Source of the DNA: Nymphaea colorata
Taxonomy: Eukaryota > Streptophyta > Magnoliopsida > Nymphaeales > Nymphaeaceae
DNA length: 64,000 bases
Direction of reading: 5' to 3'
Assembly: GCF_008831285.2 (NCBI RefSeq)
Contig: NC_045142.1
Coordinates: forward strand, 21,763,354-21,827,353
The number at the start of each line of letters is the position of its first letter. Position 1 is the first letter of the stretch. Positions 13,101 to 24,151 of the stretch are shown here, in pieces. Both the position numbers and the translations under genes were made by a program. The notes beneath the pieces were generated by a model. That model made no database searches. It worked only from the letters and a program-made list of their open reading frames with translations, and was not told where the DNA came from.

Positions 13101-15162
13101 TTGTCACATATACCATTATTGGGTTTTCATCAGTGAGAATTTTCTTGTGTATTAATTGGGAACTTTGTTTTTCTTGGAAAATTCTTGGGAATGTAAAAAT
13201 TAGAAAATATTTAAGAAAATACAAACATTATGAAATTTTGATTTTTCTATCACTTTCTTTACAAAAACATCAATACTATTAAAATGTTAAAATAAACCTT
13301 AGAAATCGATAAATAAGTTAAGAAAATATTTTTTGTGGAACAACAGAAAAAAGCGGATTTGTTTTGGCAATTTGTCCAAATGATCATGATTTTTCCTTTT
13401 CCAAATTTCCTTTATTTACAATTTTTTTCCATTTTTTGGGAAAAAATTCAGATGTTTGTCAAAATGGTTACTAAAATGGACATAAACATCAAGAACTTCA
13501 TTACCCATTGAAATTGAAAATGATAAAATGACATTATTATAGAATTCAGGTTTTCATGAGTCTTCAAAAAGCCAAAATGTAATGGTAGAAGAAAAAGTTA
13601 CTGTTGAATCTTAAAATAAAAATAGAAATTAGAGAATTTATTTATCAGTTCTTATTTCCTTAAAAATTTTAAGGAGGATCAAAGAGAGGGCCCATGAAGG
13701 ACCACGTATATGGATTAACTAGTTTTTAATAACAACACACACACAATTGAATCCGATAAAACGTGGTTTATTATCTACAACAACAACTTCATATCAACAA
13801 AAATAACAATATGAGCTATATGGGTATCTGAGAGCACACAGAATACACAGTTTTCAATCTGTATAGAGTTGGCCTTTCCCTTCTCTTCTTTCACCTGCCC
13901 CAGCCTGCTTCCTTTTTCTTTTTCTTTTCTTAACTTCCCTTCTTCTCTCTTCTTCTTCTTATTGGTTGACAAAGACCTTACTCGTTACCTCTTTAGTCTT
14001 TACCCTTTCTCTTTGTCTTCCTTTTCCTCTTTTGCGTTCTTCTTTCCCTTGTCCTTTTCATCCTTTTTTCTTTTTTCCATATGCCATCCATTCTTCTTTC
14101 TTTTTTTATTTTTTTAACTGGTGTACTTTTTGGTATTGCAGTAACTAATTTTGTTTCCAAATTAGGCATGTTTAATTTTTGTGAGGATAAAGATGATCGA
14201 GATTGTATTTCTACTATCCTGCAACGCTGTGTTGCCAAGAAAGCATTCTCAAAGAGGCAAACCTTTTCTTATGATACATATCACCTCAATATTTGACACT
14301 TATGATGTTAAATTCAAAAAACGATAGAAAATTGGTAATGCAAGAACATTATTTACCTTGTCATAAAATCTAGAAAGATATTGTAACCCTTCTCACTAAA
14401 ACCAATTAACACCTTATAGTCTTCACAGTCCATGCCACTGATACTACCAAAAAAAAGAACACAAGAAACTGGTATAGAAAACAGAATAATTCGAATTAAC
14501 AAGGAAAGTGGGAACCACTAAAATTCCTTTCTATTTTTCCCTTTTGTGTCTCATATAAAAGCTGTCATAACTCATAATATGTGGGCTTCCTAACTGTTCT
14601 TGCATTTTATTTGTTGTTATTTTCCACTATCAAAATCAAACTTATTTTTTAAAGCAGCTCCTGAGTCTCAGTTACATAGCTGGCAAACTCAAGAACTCAG
14701 ACTAAAACCCCTACAGGATCAAGTTGGAAATTGGAATTAACTTTCTATGTAGTCAAAATCGCTAGGTTGGCCTGGTCAGTGAACCTCCAGAAAAGGATTA
14801 GGTGGTGGCATGGTGCTAGGCAGGCCAAAAACAGTATAAGCAAAAAAGAAGAGGAGGATGAGGAGGAAGAGCAGCAGGATGAGGAGGAAGAGCAGCAGGA
14901 GGAGGAGGAAGAGCAGCAGGAGGAGGAGGAGGAAGAAGAAGGGGATGTTTGATCGTTTAAAAAAAAAATTGAAGAACTTTGCTGGAAAAGTTTGACCAGG
15001 TTGAGGATAGGGATGGACAAGGTTATCCAGCATAAACACCTTTTCAGTGTTTGAAAGGGATACAAAATTTTCTTGAATTTGTTTTCAAGTGTTTCACTGG
15101 TGAGGATCAATATGCTGCAACTCAAAAACTTACCTTTGAGCTTTATAACCGTCCCCAGACAT
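4092..15162 (-). CDS. Conserved plant protein of unknown function (DUF7795-like), eight coding exons
   Basis: Coding exons in transcript order are 15162-15134 (part of exon 15171-15134), 14443-14357, 12890-12823, 11786-11646, 11188-11129, 8467-8328, 4406-4332 and 4241-4092. Every junction has GT-AG borders and the phases join, giving about 249 residues. Landmarks in order are KGYNIFLDFMTR, VAEFEELVTIGGRFL, FRRPPLQ, SYIEAGCRHQH, AKALLDELGCLMENV, YGMLEDDYVMQ, EKIVSSLNL and SYCFMWDLRPFVDD. This motif order matches a soluble, largely helical plant-specific family that I recall as DUF7795; no biochemical role is known to me. No signal peptide or membrane segment is visible. The start is uncertain: MSGDGYK at 15162 is the first ATG in the spliced frame, but MTRVAEF would also fit the family. 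The junction between exons 4 and 5 has an alternative (11648 joined to a later acceptor) that shortens the protein by a few residues. The 3.9-kb intron 4407-8327 holds a retrotransposon. Confidence 0.8.
4661..4951 (+). repeat. 5' LTR of the non-autonomous retrotransposon
   Basis: The 291-bp repeat runs from TGATGCAAG to CTTGCATCA. It contains a TATA-like CTATAAAAAGGG at about 4757 and ends in a T-rich tract with TTTTAGTT repeats, consistent with a promoter followed by the R and U5 parts. It is followed directly by the primer-binding site. Confidence 0.93.
4994..5314 (+). CDS. Short ORF at the gag position of the non-autonomous element
   Basis: The ORF begins ATGGAAGTGG about 40 bp after the 5' LTR and encodes roughly 106 residues starting MEVVNQEDVQLALAKHG. 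The first 45 residues are charged and could form a helix, as in the N-terminal part of some retrotransposon gag proteins. There is no zinc knuckle or other recognisable motif, and the frame ends in the GC-rich interior. It may be a relic of gag or a chance frame. Confidence 0.25.
   Translation: MEVVNQEDVQLALAKHGFEIAHIRRDLADATRRTDEIRGILCSFLQYSQNNSQGCQAFPAANVVLPAANNVPNFCAMGGEQSRNHLARYIEILGGTTFGGCSNRAP
5300..6290. other. GC-rich internal cargo of the non-autonomous element
   Basis: This part is strikingly GC-rich and CpG-rich compared with the AT-rich flanks. It contains a tandem repeat (5429-5703) and a run of GGTTCGAAC-, CCCGGTT- and GGGCC-type words. Frames stay open for 90-184 codons on both strands, as GC-rich DNA often does, and none shows a domain I recognise. 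Captured host sequence or an expanded structural region are both possible. Confidence 0.5.
5429..5703. repeat. Diverged tandem repeat, unit about 156 bp
   Basis: Copy 1 starts CAAGCGATGATGCTC at 5429 and copy 2 starts CAAGCGATGGCGCTG at 5585; copy 2 is incomplete and ends near 5703. Both share GGGAGCGACGGCCGGTGG and CCACGAAGTCCTTTTTGCTC. Substitutions are scattered through both copies, so the duplication is older than the LTR pair of this insertion and was probably inherited from the parent element. Confidence 0.85.
6462..6751 (+). repeat. 3' LTR of the non-autonomous retrotransposon
   Basis: The 290-bp partner of the 5' LTR carries a clean TATAAA at 6561-6566 and the same T-rich end. It differs from the 5' LTR at about six bases and one deleted base. 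It is followed by the GTGAG target duplication. Confidence 0.93.
7795..7870. repeat. GGA/GAA-rich low-complexity tract
   Basis: A nearly pure purine tract of GAGGAGGAAG-type units lies in the long intron of the DUF7795-like gene. It opens frames rich in Arg and Lys that are composition artefacts. Similar tracts occur at 14832-14945 and 32370-32565. Confidence 0.8.
8601..8624. repeat. (CT)n microsatellite
   Basis: About 12 CT units lie in an intron of the DUF7795-like gene, roughly 130 bp upstream of the acceptor of the exon at 8467-8328 in transcript sense, where they read as a GA tract. Confidence 0.9.
9480..10615. repeat. Probable old transposon with CTTAGGC/GCCTAGG-rich ends
   Basis: Both ends of this 1.1-kb stretch are rich in variants of CACTTAGGC, GCCTAGG and CTAGGCTC (9486-9605 and 10285-10605), with AT-rich DNA between. 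Such CTAGGC clusters are typical of dispersed repeats in plant introns. The exact ends, class and target duplication cannot be set by eye. It lies in the intron between the exons at 11129 and 8467. Confidence 0.35.
14832..14945. repeat. GAG/CAG-rich minisatellite
   Basis: Units close to GAGGAGGAAGAGCAGCAG are repeated about four times. In one frame they would encode only Glu and Gln. The tract lies in the intron between the exons at 15134 and 14443, so it is not translated in the gene model. Confidence 0.85.
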
Positions 15163-17275
15163 CAGTAGGCACTGCTTCCACAATGAAATTAAAAAAAGAG
15201 CTCAGTTACAAGTCAACTAGAGGCAACTCACAAATAATAAATTCAATCAGAAACCTTCACAAAAAAGTATAACCATAAAACTATTTTCTTTCCTGAAGGA
15301 CAATTTGGGGAAATGGCAACTATCAAACCAGAAATCTAACTGTAAGGAAATGGCAAGTATCAAAACAGAAATCTAACCATAAGGAAACTATCAGCTAGCG
15401 CAGGAATTCTATCTCGTTCAACTGAAAGGGAGATACTTCAATAATGAGCCCTAATGACTCAATGAGCAGACTCATAGTTTAATTCACATTATTCAATCAA
15501 GATTTGCCTAATCAAACATATAAGAGCAGACCACACAAAACCATCACAATTCAACCTATTTAATTTTTAAATTAGGCTAAACTTGGTTCCTTCTGGTTTC
15601 TTGCTGATTTCTTTTCTTTCATCACTTTCTTTCTTATACAATTGTACTTGCTTTAGGCTTATCCTTGAGTTTCTTTCTTGTAAATATGCATTTATACATA
15701 TTTTTTCTCATTGTTTGCTCTACCTCCTCAAGAGAGACTTGCACTCCAATTGAGGTTCCACATTTGAAGAACTCACTCCTTCGTGGAATCTTGCAACTAG
15801 TGACCATCTTATATTCAATCAACTCCCCTGAAGTAATCGATGTCGAGTAATAAGAGGAGGATTTGCTCTTCACCCCTTGTAGGCTCCGCCCCTTGCAGAC
15901 TTTTCTTATCTGGTCACCGCCCATAGGCAGCCCTCGCGGCCAACCACGACAAAGGCTTGCTGATAGTGGTATTCAAAAAATTAATATTTCGATAAATTTC
16001 TCTTCTCATTACAACTGCTTGCCTTCAAATGAAAGAAACCTCGATTAAAGTTCGGTCTCAATGCTTAAATATCTACTTAACAAGTCAATCTCTATGGTAT
16101 GACATAATTTGTCATTTTTAATCATATTTCTAACCAAGCTTGTAATCCTAAGTTGATTCTTTCATCAAGCAACTCAAACATACATGATACAATGAAGTAG
16201 TCATAAGAGATAATTTAAGCAACTTCAATTCGCTATGAGCATCTAAACTTGAATCTGTTTAGCGTATAAATAAACAAATCAAGAAGCAAGAGGTCAATTA
16301 TGTTCAATCTACTATATTTATTTATTTTCACGATCCATCAACCAAATAATTAAATAACTCATAGACAAACATTAAAATCATCTGTGCTAACAATCTATTG
16401 CATGTTTGAATGTAACCATCCATGCTTCAACAAACTAAACAAAAAAGAATATGTACTTTAATTGCACTATACTAAAATCTGCTCACCAATAAGGGAAAGC
16501 TCTATTTAGTATGATCTCCATCATGTCATCGGGGTGTGGCTTCGTGTGCCAGCCCACCTAGTTATGGTTCAATAATATGATTAATTATAAAAGTTAATAA
16601 GAGGTCTTAACCTAATCCTACAACACCTACAATAATCCCACCCTTTTCAAATCCCATTATGTTGCCATAACTTCTTTAAGTCATCCCTTGATAACCAATC
16701 AAGATTCTAATTATTATGAACACCCAAATACACCATCCGTACATGTCAATACCTCCCTATAGTTACGGAGGTGTAGTCAAATCCTCAATCGTACGAACTC
16801 TCCAAATTCAGCCCATACACCACTATAAAAGCTTATTTCATTTCAGCTTAATGCAAGAATCAGGCTAATCAAGTGACATTTAAATAGCTTTTCCTATTTG
16901 CATTTAAATATCAGCCGCAACTAGGGGCCAAGAGGGGACAGTATGCACCACAGCCCTCTTGTGAGTCCAAGAAAATACGCTTTCTAAAAACATGCTCAAA
17001 TTGACCCCTTCACACTTAGTTCACTCAGTCTCTCTTCATATCGAAACCTAAGGAAACCCCCAAAATTTACCCAACGTAAGTACCCCCTATCAAGCAAACC
17101 TGAACCAAGAGAAAGCCACTACATTACAAAACTCATGTCATGAATTGTTAAAACTGGAATTCCTTAATTCAGACGGGCAAGCGAATCGTCCAAACCATGA
17201 ATCCAAAAGAAAAATTAACGGTAAAAGAGAAAATTGAAAATCTCAAAAGATTTTACCATTGCTGTTAGTGCCCTG

Positions 17276-17311
<36 letters not shown>
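17276..17311. repeat. (CT)n microsatellite in leader intron
   Basis: About 17 CT units begin a CT-rich stretch that continues to 17430. On the transcribed (minus) strand of the DUF7795-like gene it is a GA tract inside the first intron, about 240 bp downstream of the leader exon's donor site. Confidence 0.9.
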
Positions 17312-17316
<5 letters not shown>

Positions 17317-17548
17317 CTGTTCAGTCCTCCTTCCTCCTCTCTCGTGCTCCCTTTATCACTCTTTCATTCTCTCTCTCTCCCTCTCTCTGACTCTCGTTCT
17401 CTCCCTCGCACTCTTTTCTCTCATTCTCTCTGAACTTCTCTACTCACCCGAATATGGAAGAAGAAAGGCGGTAGGGTTCCCTATACTTTTAAAAACTTTC
17501 CAAACAGCCCATCTTTAAAGAACGCGGGCGTAACAAATAGAGCCTCAC

Positions 17549-17750
17549 CTGGATCAGCCGCACGTTGCAGAAGAACTTTTTCGTCGCCGGAAAAGCAGGT
17601 GGCCGCCGGAGAATGAGTTCCCCTGCGTGGAGAGGGAGAGCTCGCAGAGCTGTGCGGAAAAGGCAGGGTGAAATATTTACGTACGGGCCCCTTCCCACCC
17701 TCACGAAAATGCAGAGAAACTCGTCCTCCTCTGTGAAAAGAACGATTCGT
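17549..17750 (-). other. Probable 5' leader exon of the DUF7795-like gene
   Basis: A short GC-rich island on the minus strand ends in a good donor, ATCCAG followed by GTGAGG at 17548. Spliced to the acceptor at 15172 it adds a leader before the ATG at 15162. The frame of the protein stays open across this exon but contains no ATG, so I treat it as 5' UTR. The upper limit is approximate, set where AT-rich DNA resumes. The promoter should lie just above 17750. Confidence 0.5.
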
Positions 17751-18480
17751 TAAAACTAAACGAAAAAGGCATCTTAAGATACACAAAAATAATTTTAAAA
17801 ATATAATATTTAAAAACTACTTATTAACTAAAAAAACATTAAGTTTATATAAAAATAATTAATAATTTTAAATAAAATATCTCTCATCGGCAAACATGAA
17901 GAATTTTCATAATAATTTTATATAATTAATCCCTTTTCAACGTCAAATTCTTATTTATTAATTTTTAAAATTTGAGCATTCATTTGTTACATGTTTAAAT
18001 TTTAAGAATTTCAGCTTGGGACACGTGTTAGAAGCCATTGTTTAAGGTTAAGTAGGGCAGTCCAACCTCAAATCTTCGAGGATCTTAGATCTGAAGGGAA
18101 AACAAACGCAATCTCAAAAAAAAATTTCAACTCTAAGAGGTGGCGTAAAAAAAAAAAAAATTGGGGGGAATAATTTCAAAACTTGTACATACATGAACAA
18201 TATGTTTCATAATTTTTAGAAAGGCCAAAATATTTTTCAAAATTGTAGGAGCATCTTTGTTTCCAATAATATAAGAGGGGGCGTCAAACAAACATGAGCG
18301 GGTTTGTATGGAGTGACTTCCAATCGCAAACAATGAGAAGCCGGTGATCAAGAAAAAGAAAAGATCGTTATTTTTTATATTACATAATTTCGTACGTCCA
18401 CGATACGGAGTATGATGTTTGAAAAATGAACCTTAAAAAATCATGAAAGTTTCAGTAATTTTAAAAATCAACAATTTTAG

Positions 18481-18512
<32 letters not shown>

Positions 18513-21500
18513 GTTAAAATATTATTTTAAAACTTCCTTAAGATGCTTAGACGATCATACAAAAACTTCAGGGAATGAGCAAAACTCATTTCACTGTCAA
18601 TTAAAAAATTATTCACCATATATTTAGTGTTCCGTACCCGTGGTAGAGTTATAGAGAGAGAGAAAGAGAAATCACTTCCCTCAACAAGTCGCCTCTCAGA
18701 AAATTTTCTTCAACTTAATAGGAAAGGGCACTCCCTCTCCTTATCTTGACTTTATATATGTAAATAACGCAGCATGTGTAACCAAATTATGAAATTTATT
18801 TAATGAGGAACCTTATTTTGATTAATAAAAGTTTGTTTTAAAATAGAGATATATTTCAAATGATAAAATTCTTATATCATGGCAGTTATGTTGCAATTTA
18901 GAAGTTATTAAACACATACAAATTGAAAATACAATCTTCCCATTTATATCAACCGTCAAATGACACCATGCCACAGCAATCAAAACACCTCTTCCCAATT
19001 ATATCAACCATGAAATGACGATTTGTGATCTCAAATCCATGAATTTAAGATCCAACCACCCTCAAACCCCTCATTATGAGACCTTAAATCCATGGGTTTT
19101 AACATGCGGAGGATCTCCCAAAATGCACCTTTTTATGCAGCATCGAATATTGGATCTGTGGTCATCAAACACAACCTAAGATTTAATTGTAATAATATAT
19201 ATATCTCTTATACATAAGTGAAACTGGCAGGTGCTAGATATTTAGATTCCAGATAAATAAAAAAATAATCTGTATCATTGATTTTGTTACATGTCAATGG
19301 TCGAGATAAAAACCAGAAAAAAATGATAGGCATTTTCGTTATTTGATATTAATTTACACCTTTTTCTTTTCACCATCAGGTCTGATATATATTTTTTCTA
19401 TCTATCTAGGCAAGTAAGTGTTTAGCACGTACCGGTTTCTTGCATGTATGTTTAAATCAATTGTAGAGACAATTTTTTTTTTTTTTTTGTTGAGAGGCAC
19501 TCATACTCTAAATCATATTTATAAGGGGCAAGCAATATGTAAATAAATAAATTTTTATGAGGTACTAATATATAAATATGCAATTTATGTGGCTATGTAG
19601 AGGCACATGTTTAAATGGTTGGACATAGTATATTGAAATGTGTTCTGGGGAATATTTACTTCGCCTTAATTGAACGGCCATTTCAAAACAAAAACTTTAT
19701 TGAAGGGTATGGTACTTGAAGTGAGCATGATAAGAAAAACCATGAAGTGAGCTTGATTAGAAAAACTATGCTATTATAACACTTTTGTTGAAAACTCTTG
19801 CTTTTAAAACGCGACATTCCATCCACCCGTTCGAAGGAATATGGTTCGAGCAAATATTTCGCGTTAAAATTCACCTGTCTGGCAATTGCAAAAAAAAAAA
19901 AAAAAAAAAAAAAGCATTAAGTCATAAAACTTCTGGTTAATTTCGGCTCGGCCCAATTTGGTTTGGTTTGATTCCGGGGCTTGCCCTGGATAGGTCTCAA
20001 GGACTAATAAAATGACGATATTGCTCACATTTTACTGAAACCACATATCTTAGTCCAGGTAGATTCAAATGGGTTCAGACCATGTGCTCGAGGCTTTCGT
20101 CATTTTTTATTGAACCCATCGAGTTAATGTATTTTGCAAACTTGAATATTTAACTTAGAAAGGCATTACGTGGGCATCTTTGGGACTAATTGAAGGGTAC
20201 AACTTTAGTGGGTTGCTTGAGAGCGACTTATTAGGTGTTGGATATTCTATCTGCGACGGTAGAATGCCGTAATAAATAACGTGGTTTAGGATACTTGAGG
20301 GATGTCAATACCGATTTGAATCATATATTCGACCCAACCAATACAAAAATTTGGATATAGAAAAAAATTTAATATCTGATTAAGAAATCGGATCAGATGC
20401 AGATTTAAGAAATGACATCCTATCCGTTCAGATTTGTTTTTAGACAAATATCATATATTTAATGTTAAAAATTGACAAAAGTCAGTTCAAAAATTTAGAT
20501 TCAGATATAAATATAAAAAAACATATTCTAATCGGATTCAGATTGAAAAATCAGATTTCAAATTTGAACTCACATATGACTTTTCTTTATTTGTATTTGA
20601 ATCCGAATATGTGAATATATGAAAAAAATGGATATGATTTGACATCCCTTTAAAACATTGTGTTGTGATATTTGGGTTGATCCATGTGGCCATTATGCTT
20701 TTTTTTCATTTATCCGACGACCGAAACCCGAGCCCGAACTGGGCCATCACAATTAAAAATATAAAAATGTTTTTTAAATATAAAATATATATTATTATTA
20801 ATAATAAATTTAATCGAGCTGACCTGGGCCAGTTATCTTGGGCCCGAGCTAGGGCCGGATCGGGCCAGGTACTCGGGCCCAATAACCGTGCTTAGTATAA
20901 AGTTGAGACCAGTAATAATCCATGAACCTAGATACTATTGACCTCAAAAGAAAAAGTTACTAGTCCTCAAGCTTTTCCCTTTGCAGTACCCAAGGTTATA
21001 CCCAAGTCAAGGCTAACAATATATATATATATATATATATATAAAGTTATTTTTATTGTATATTTAGTTTTTTCATTATTTATATATATATATATACATC
21101 AAATTTACATATTTAAAATATTTTTTTATTAAAATCGGGCCAGACCCGAGATCCAATGTCATGTAAACATCCAATTGTTTACCAAGAAAAGATGGAAGCC
21201 TCCTCAGCAGGTTGCTATCGACATCCGAAATGGATCCCAACGATAGATAGTATTTGGGCCGCAAGTATAAAGTCCTGTACTCCGGATCAGGCGAAAGTAC
21301 GTCCTCGACGTCTAATTATAGTAAAGCTTACCATTAACTAATCATGTCTCAATTGATCAATAATTATGGAGCTTATTAATGCGCCCCAACCCTAGGCACA
21401 TGTCCCTAGAAACAACTTGATCCATCAATAATATGTTTTTATTTATGAACACTCGACTCAATCACCAAGGAACATGATTTCCACTCTCACACCACACTTT

Positions 21501-22450
21501 TATATATATATATATATATATATACTCTCACACCACACTGATATATATATATATATATATATATATCAAATAAGGTGGATGCCGTGCCGATTCCCCAAAA
21601 GTTTTAGAAATAAAAAATTCTGAAAAGCAGGTTTACATGATTTTTTCTCTTCAAATTCCTAACTCATGCAATGCACTAAAAAAACAGTTAATAAACTAAG
21701 TAAGCCGATTCACCTATCACTTCCAGCCACCCAAAGATACTAAAAAATATTTAAAAACAAAAATAAATAAAAATCAACGAAAGTACAAGAAAATAATAAT
21801 TAAAAATTAAATATAAAGCTTACATGTAGCACCCATCAACCGGGTACCGTATCGAGTCGATTCGGGATTGGGTTCGAATCAACTGGTTTGGGTTGGGTCG
21901 GTGGGTGACGACATTGATAGGTCAGGGAATGACGTTGTGGGGGATGAAGTCACCGACGCTACATCATGGAAATTGCCACCACATTTACCTGACCTTACCT
22001 CCCAAGAGATGGACCCAAGTTGTCCCTTTAAAATGACTCACCATCTTTAATTGGCTGCCTCATCTGCCAATTATCTCATACCTCCATTATTTTGGTTGGA
22101 GGAGTGCAACTCATCAGGATTATAAAAATCAATGACCCAACTCAGCCGTTTCGAATCGAATCGGTATCCCATTCATTTGATTCACCAATTGATTTTTCTC
22201 ATAAATTTTGAACACTTATGTTTTTTTATTTTTTATAATTATATATATATATATATATATATGCTGAGTGAATGAATAATAGTTTTGAATTTTCAGAATT
22301 ACTCAATCATTTAATTAAGACCGTTCATATTTAATTAAGACCATTCGTACGAAATAAGAAATGATTGAGAAAAAAATGTAAACTCGTACTAAATAATGAA
22401 AATACCTATTATTTTTTTATCTTAACTATCCATTATGATATATCAAATGA
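17751..22450. other. Intergenic region between the DUF7795-like gene and the first WRKY gene
   Basis: AT-rich DNA with TA microsatellites (18489-18513, 21018-21044, 21061-21097, 21500-21566, 22241-22262) and a poly(A) run at 19891-19912. About 20810-20885 is a GGGCC-rich fragment typical of old dispersed repeats. A sequence ATCAAACACAACCTAAG at 19168-19184 resembles the end of the MITE at 27032-27520. I see no gene. Confidence 0.6.
21484..21566. repeat. Two tandem units of CTCTCACACCACACT plus a TA tract
   Basis: CTCTCACACCACACT occurs at 21484 and again at 21524, each followed by 20-26 bp of alternating TA. The unit, including its microsatellite, has been duplicated in tandem. Confidence 0.85.
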
Positions 22451-22453
22451 TCC

Positions 22454-22633
22454 TTGACTTGGTAACTATATATATATGTATTTATGAATTGAAATCAACC
22501 AATTACTTTGATAGCTAGATTTTTTTATCACTAAAAGCTTTTGTTAATACTTTTTATAATGGTTTTTAGCAGCAAAAAAAAAAGCCATAAATATAGTTGT
22601 CTTATTCAATTATTGTACATATTTGTATAAATA
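22454..22633 (+). promoter_or_regulatory. Possible promoter elements of the first WRKY gene (W-box and TATA)
   Basis: TTGACT, matching the W-box TTGAC(C/T), lies at 22454-22459 and TATAAATA at 22626-22633, about 490 and 315 bp upstream of the ATG. Group III WRKY genes are commonly auto- or cross-regulated through W-boxes. A lone W-box and a TATA word are expected by chance in AT-rich DNA, so this is suggestive only. Confidence 0.3.
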
Positions 22634-22945
22634 TACAGATATTTTAATTTTAGATATTCCCGAATAATACATGCTTGATTCATCAAATAGCTGAATCGTC
22701 AGCCTGGGCGATCCGACCCCGTTTCCCGTTTTTCACAACACCGAGACGTGCTGATCTCACTCCCGGAAACAGATAAAATTTAAGCCTCCAACCCGGCAAC
22801 CTGCAAGTGGTTGTTTCTTCGTTGCAGGTAAGAAAGAGGGAGGAAGAAGGAGGCGTCTTCAAAAGTTTAAAAGTCTTTCTGGCTCTAAGATCGTTGTTTC
22901 TGTGGTAATCAAAGAAAAGAAGCAAAAAGAAGAAAGAGAAGGAGA

Positions 22946-24120
22946 ATGCCTGGAGAGGAAAAAGGGCTTAAGCAGGAGAAGCTGTTGGGGGAGCTGAACC
23001 AGGGGCGCCAACTCGCGAACCAGCTCCTGAACCTGTTCGCCTCGCCGGCGGTTGAAGACGACGGAGTACTCAGAACCCAGAGGGCACTAGTTGAAGCGGT
23101 CGTCCGGTCTTTCGACACCGCGATCCTCGTACTAAGACCGGTTGGTGGTCCGAAAACGGCCGGAAATCAAGATGGTGGCGACGGAGGTGGTGATCTGGGG
23201 AGCCCCAAGAGGGAGAAACCGCAGACTAAGGAGAGAGGAGGCAGTAAACGGAGGTAAAAAAAAAAAAAGAAGAAGAAAAATCATTTTCTTTCACTCTTTC
23301 TTCGCTCGGTCTCGTGAATTATTTGGGTTCTTTGGTTTCATGACTAATTAGTTAATGAGTTGCGGAAGAGATGGGAGGAAATCTGAGCTCATGACCGTCG
23401 GATTCTGTAGATCAACGGTAAAAAGAGGATGTGATCATTTAAAGCCACATCTCTGAACCTTTTTCTTCCTGAATTTGCAAATTATATGCGCACAATTTAC
23501 AATTTTTCCGTGAAAATTGTTAACCACAAACACTTGAATTTTAACATCTCCTTTTTATGTAACATAGCATTTTCTAGTCTAAGATAATATGAAGAATTTA
23601 AAACCTTGATTTTTAAATCATTATATATATATATATACATATATCCACTATACATATATCCACAGATCAATAATTAATTGTACTCGGCAACTAACTTCAC
23701 TTTGAGGTTAACTGTTGTTGTGCCGTAAATACATATGGTATATTTTAAAATACAAAAAAACATAGTACCGACGAGAATAATATAGGTTTTGACTGCAAGC
23801 GATGTGACTGTGGCTAACCTACGAACCAACTAGGCTGTGCATTTTTGAGTTGCATTGGGTAATCTTATATAATTTTTTCAATGCCAAGATTGTCGGTGAA
23901 CGGATAAATGATAGGACCGGTAGGAGATTTTGTGTGTCCAGTGCATGATTGAGCGAATGAAAGGTCTTGTTTCTCCCTCGGATCTTATACATGTGCTGCA
24001 TTCAGGAAAGTGGAACAGATGGAAACAACGACAAGAGTCATCCCGGCCCTTCATTATGACGATGGTTATGCTTGGAGAAAGTATGGGCAAAAGGACATTC
24101 TTGGCTCCGGCCACCCAAGG

Positions 24121-24151
<31 letters not shown>

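Noticed and set aside
14731-14952. Glu/Gln-rich plus-strand ORF
   Set aside because: Pure minisatellite sequence (GAG/CAG units) inside an intron.
15634-15924. 96-codon minus-strand frame that could be an extra 5' exon
   Set aside because: It has no resemblance to the gene family and no donor and acceptor pair that fits the phase of the next exon.
17481-17786. Minus-strand frame of 101 codons at the leader exon
   Set aside because: It lies in the GC-rich leader of the DUF7795-like gene and in a frame different from the spliced product; it runs through a good splice donor.
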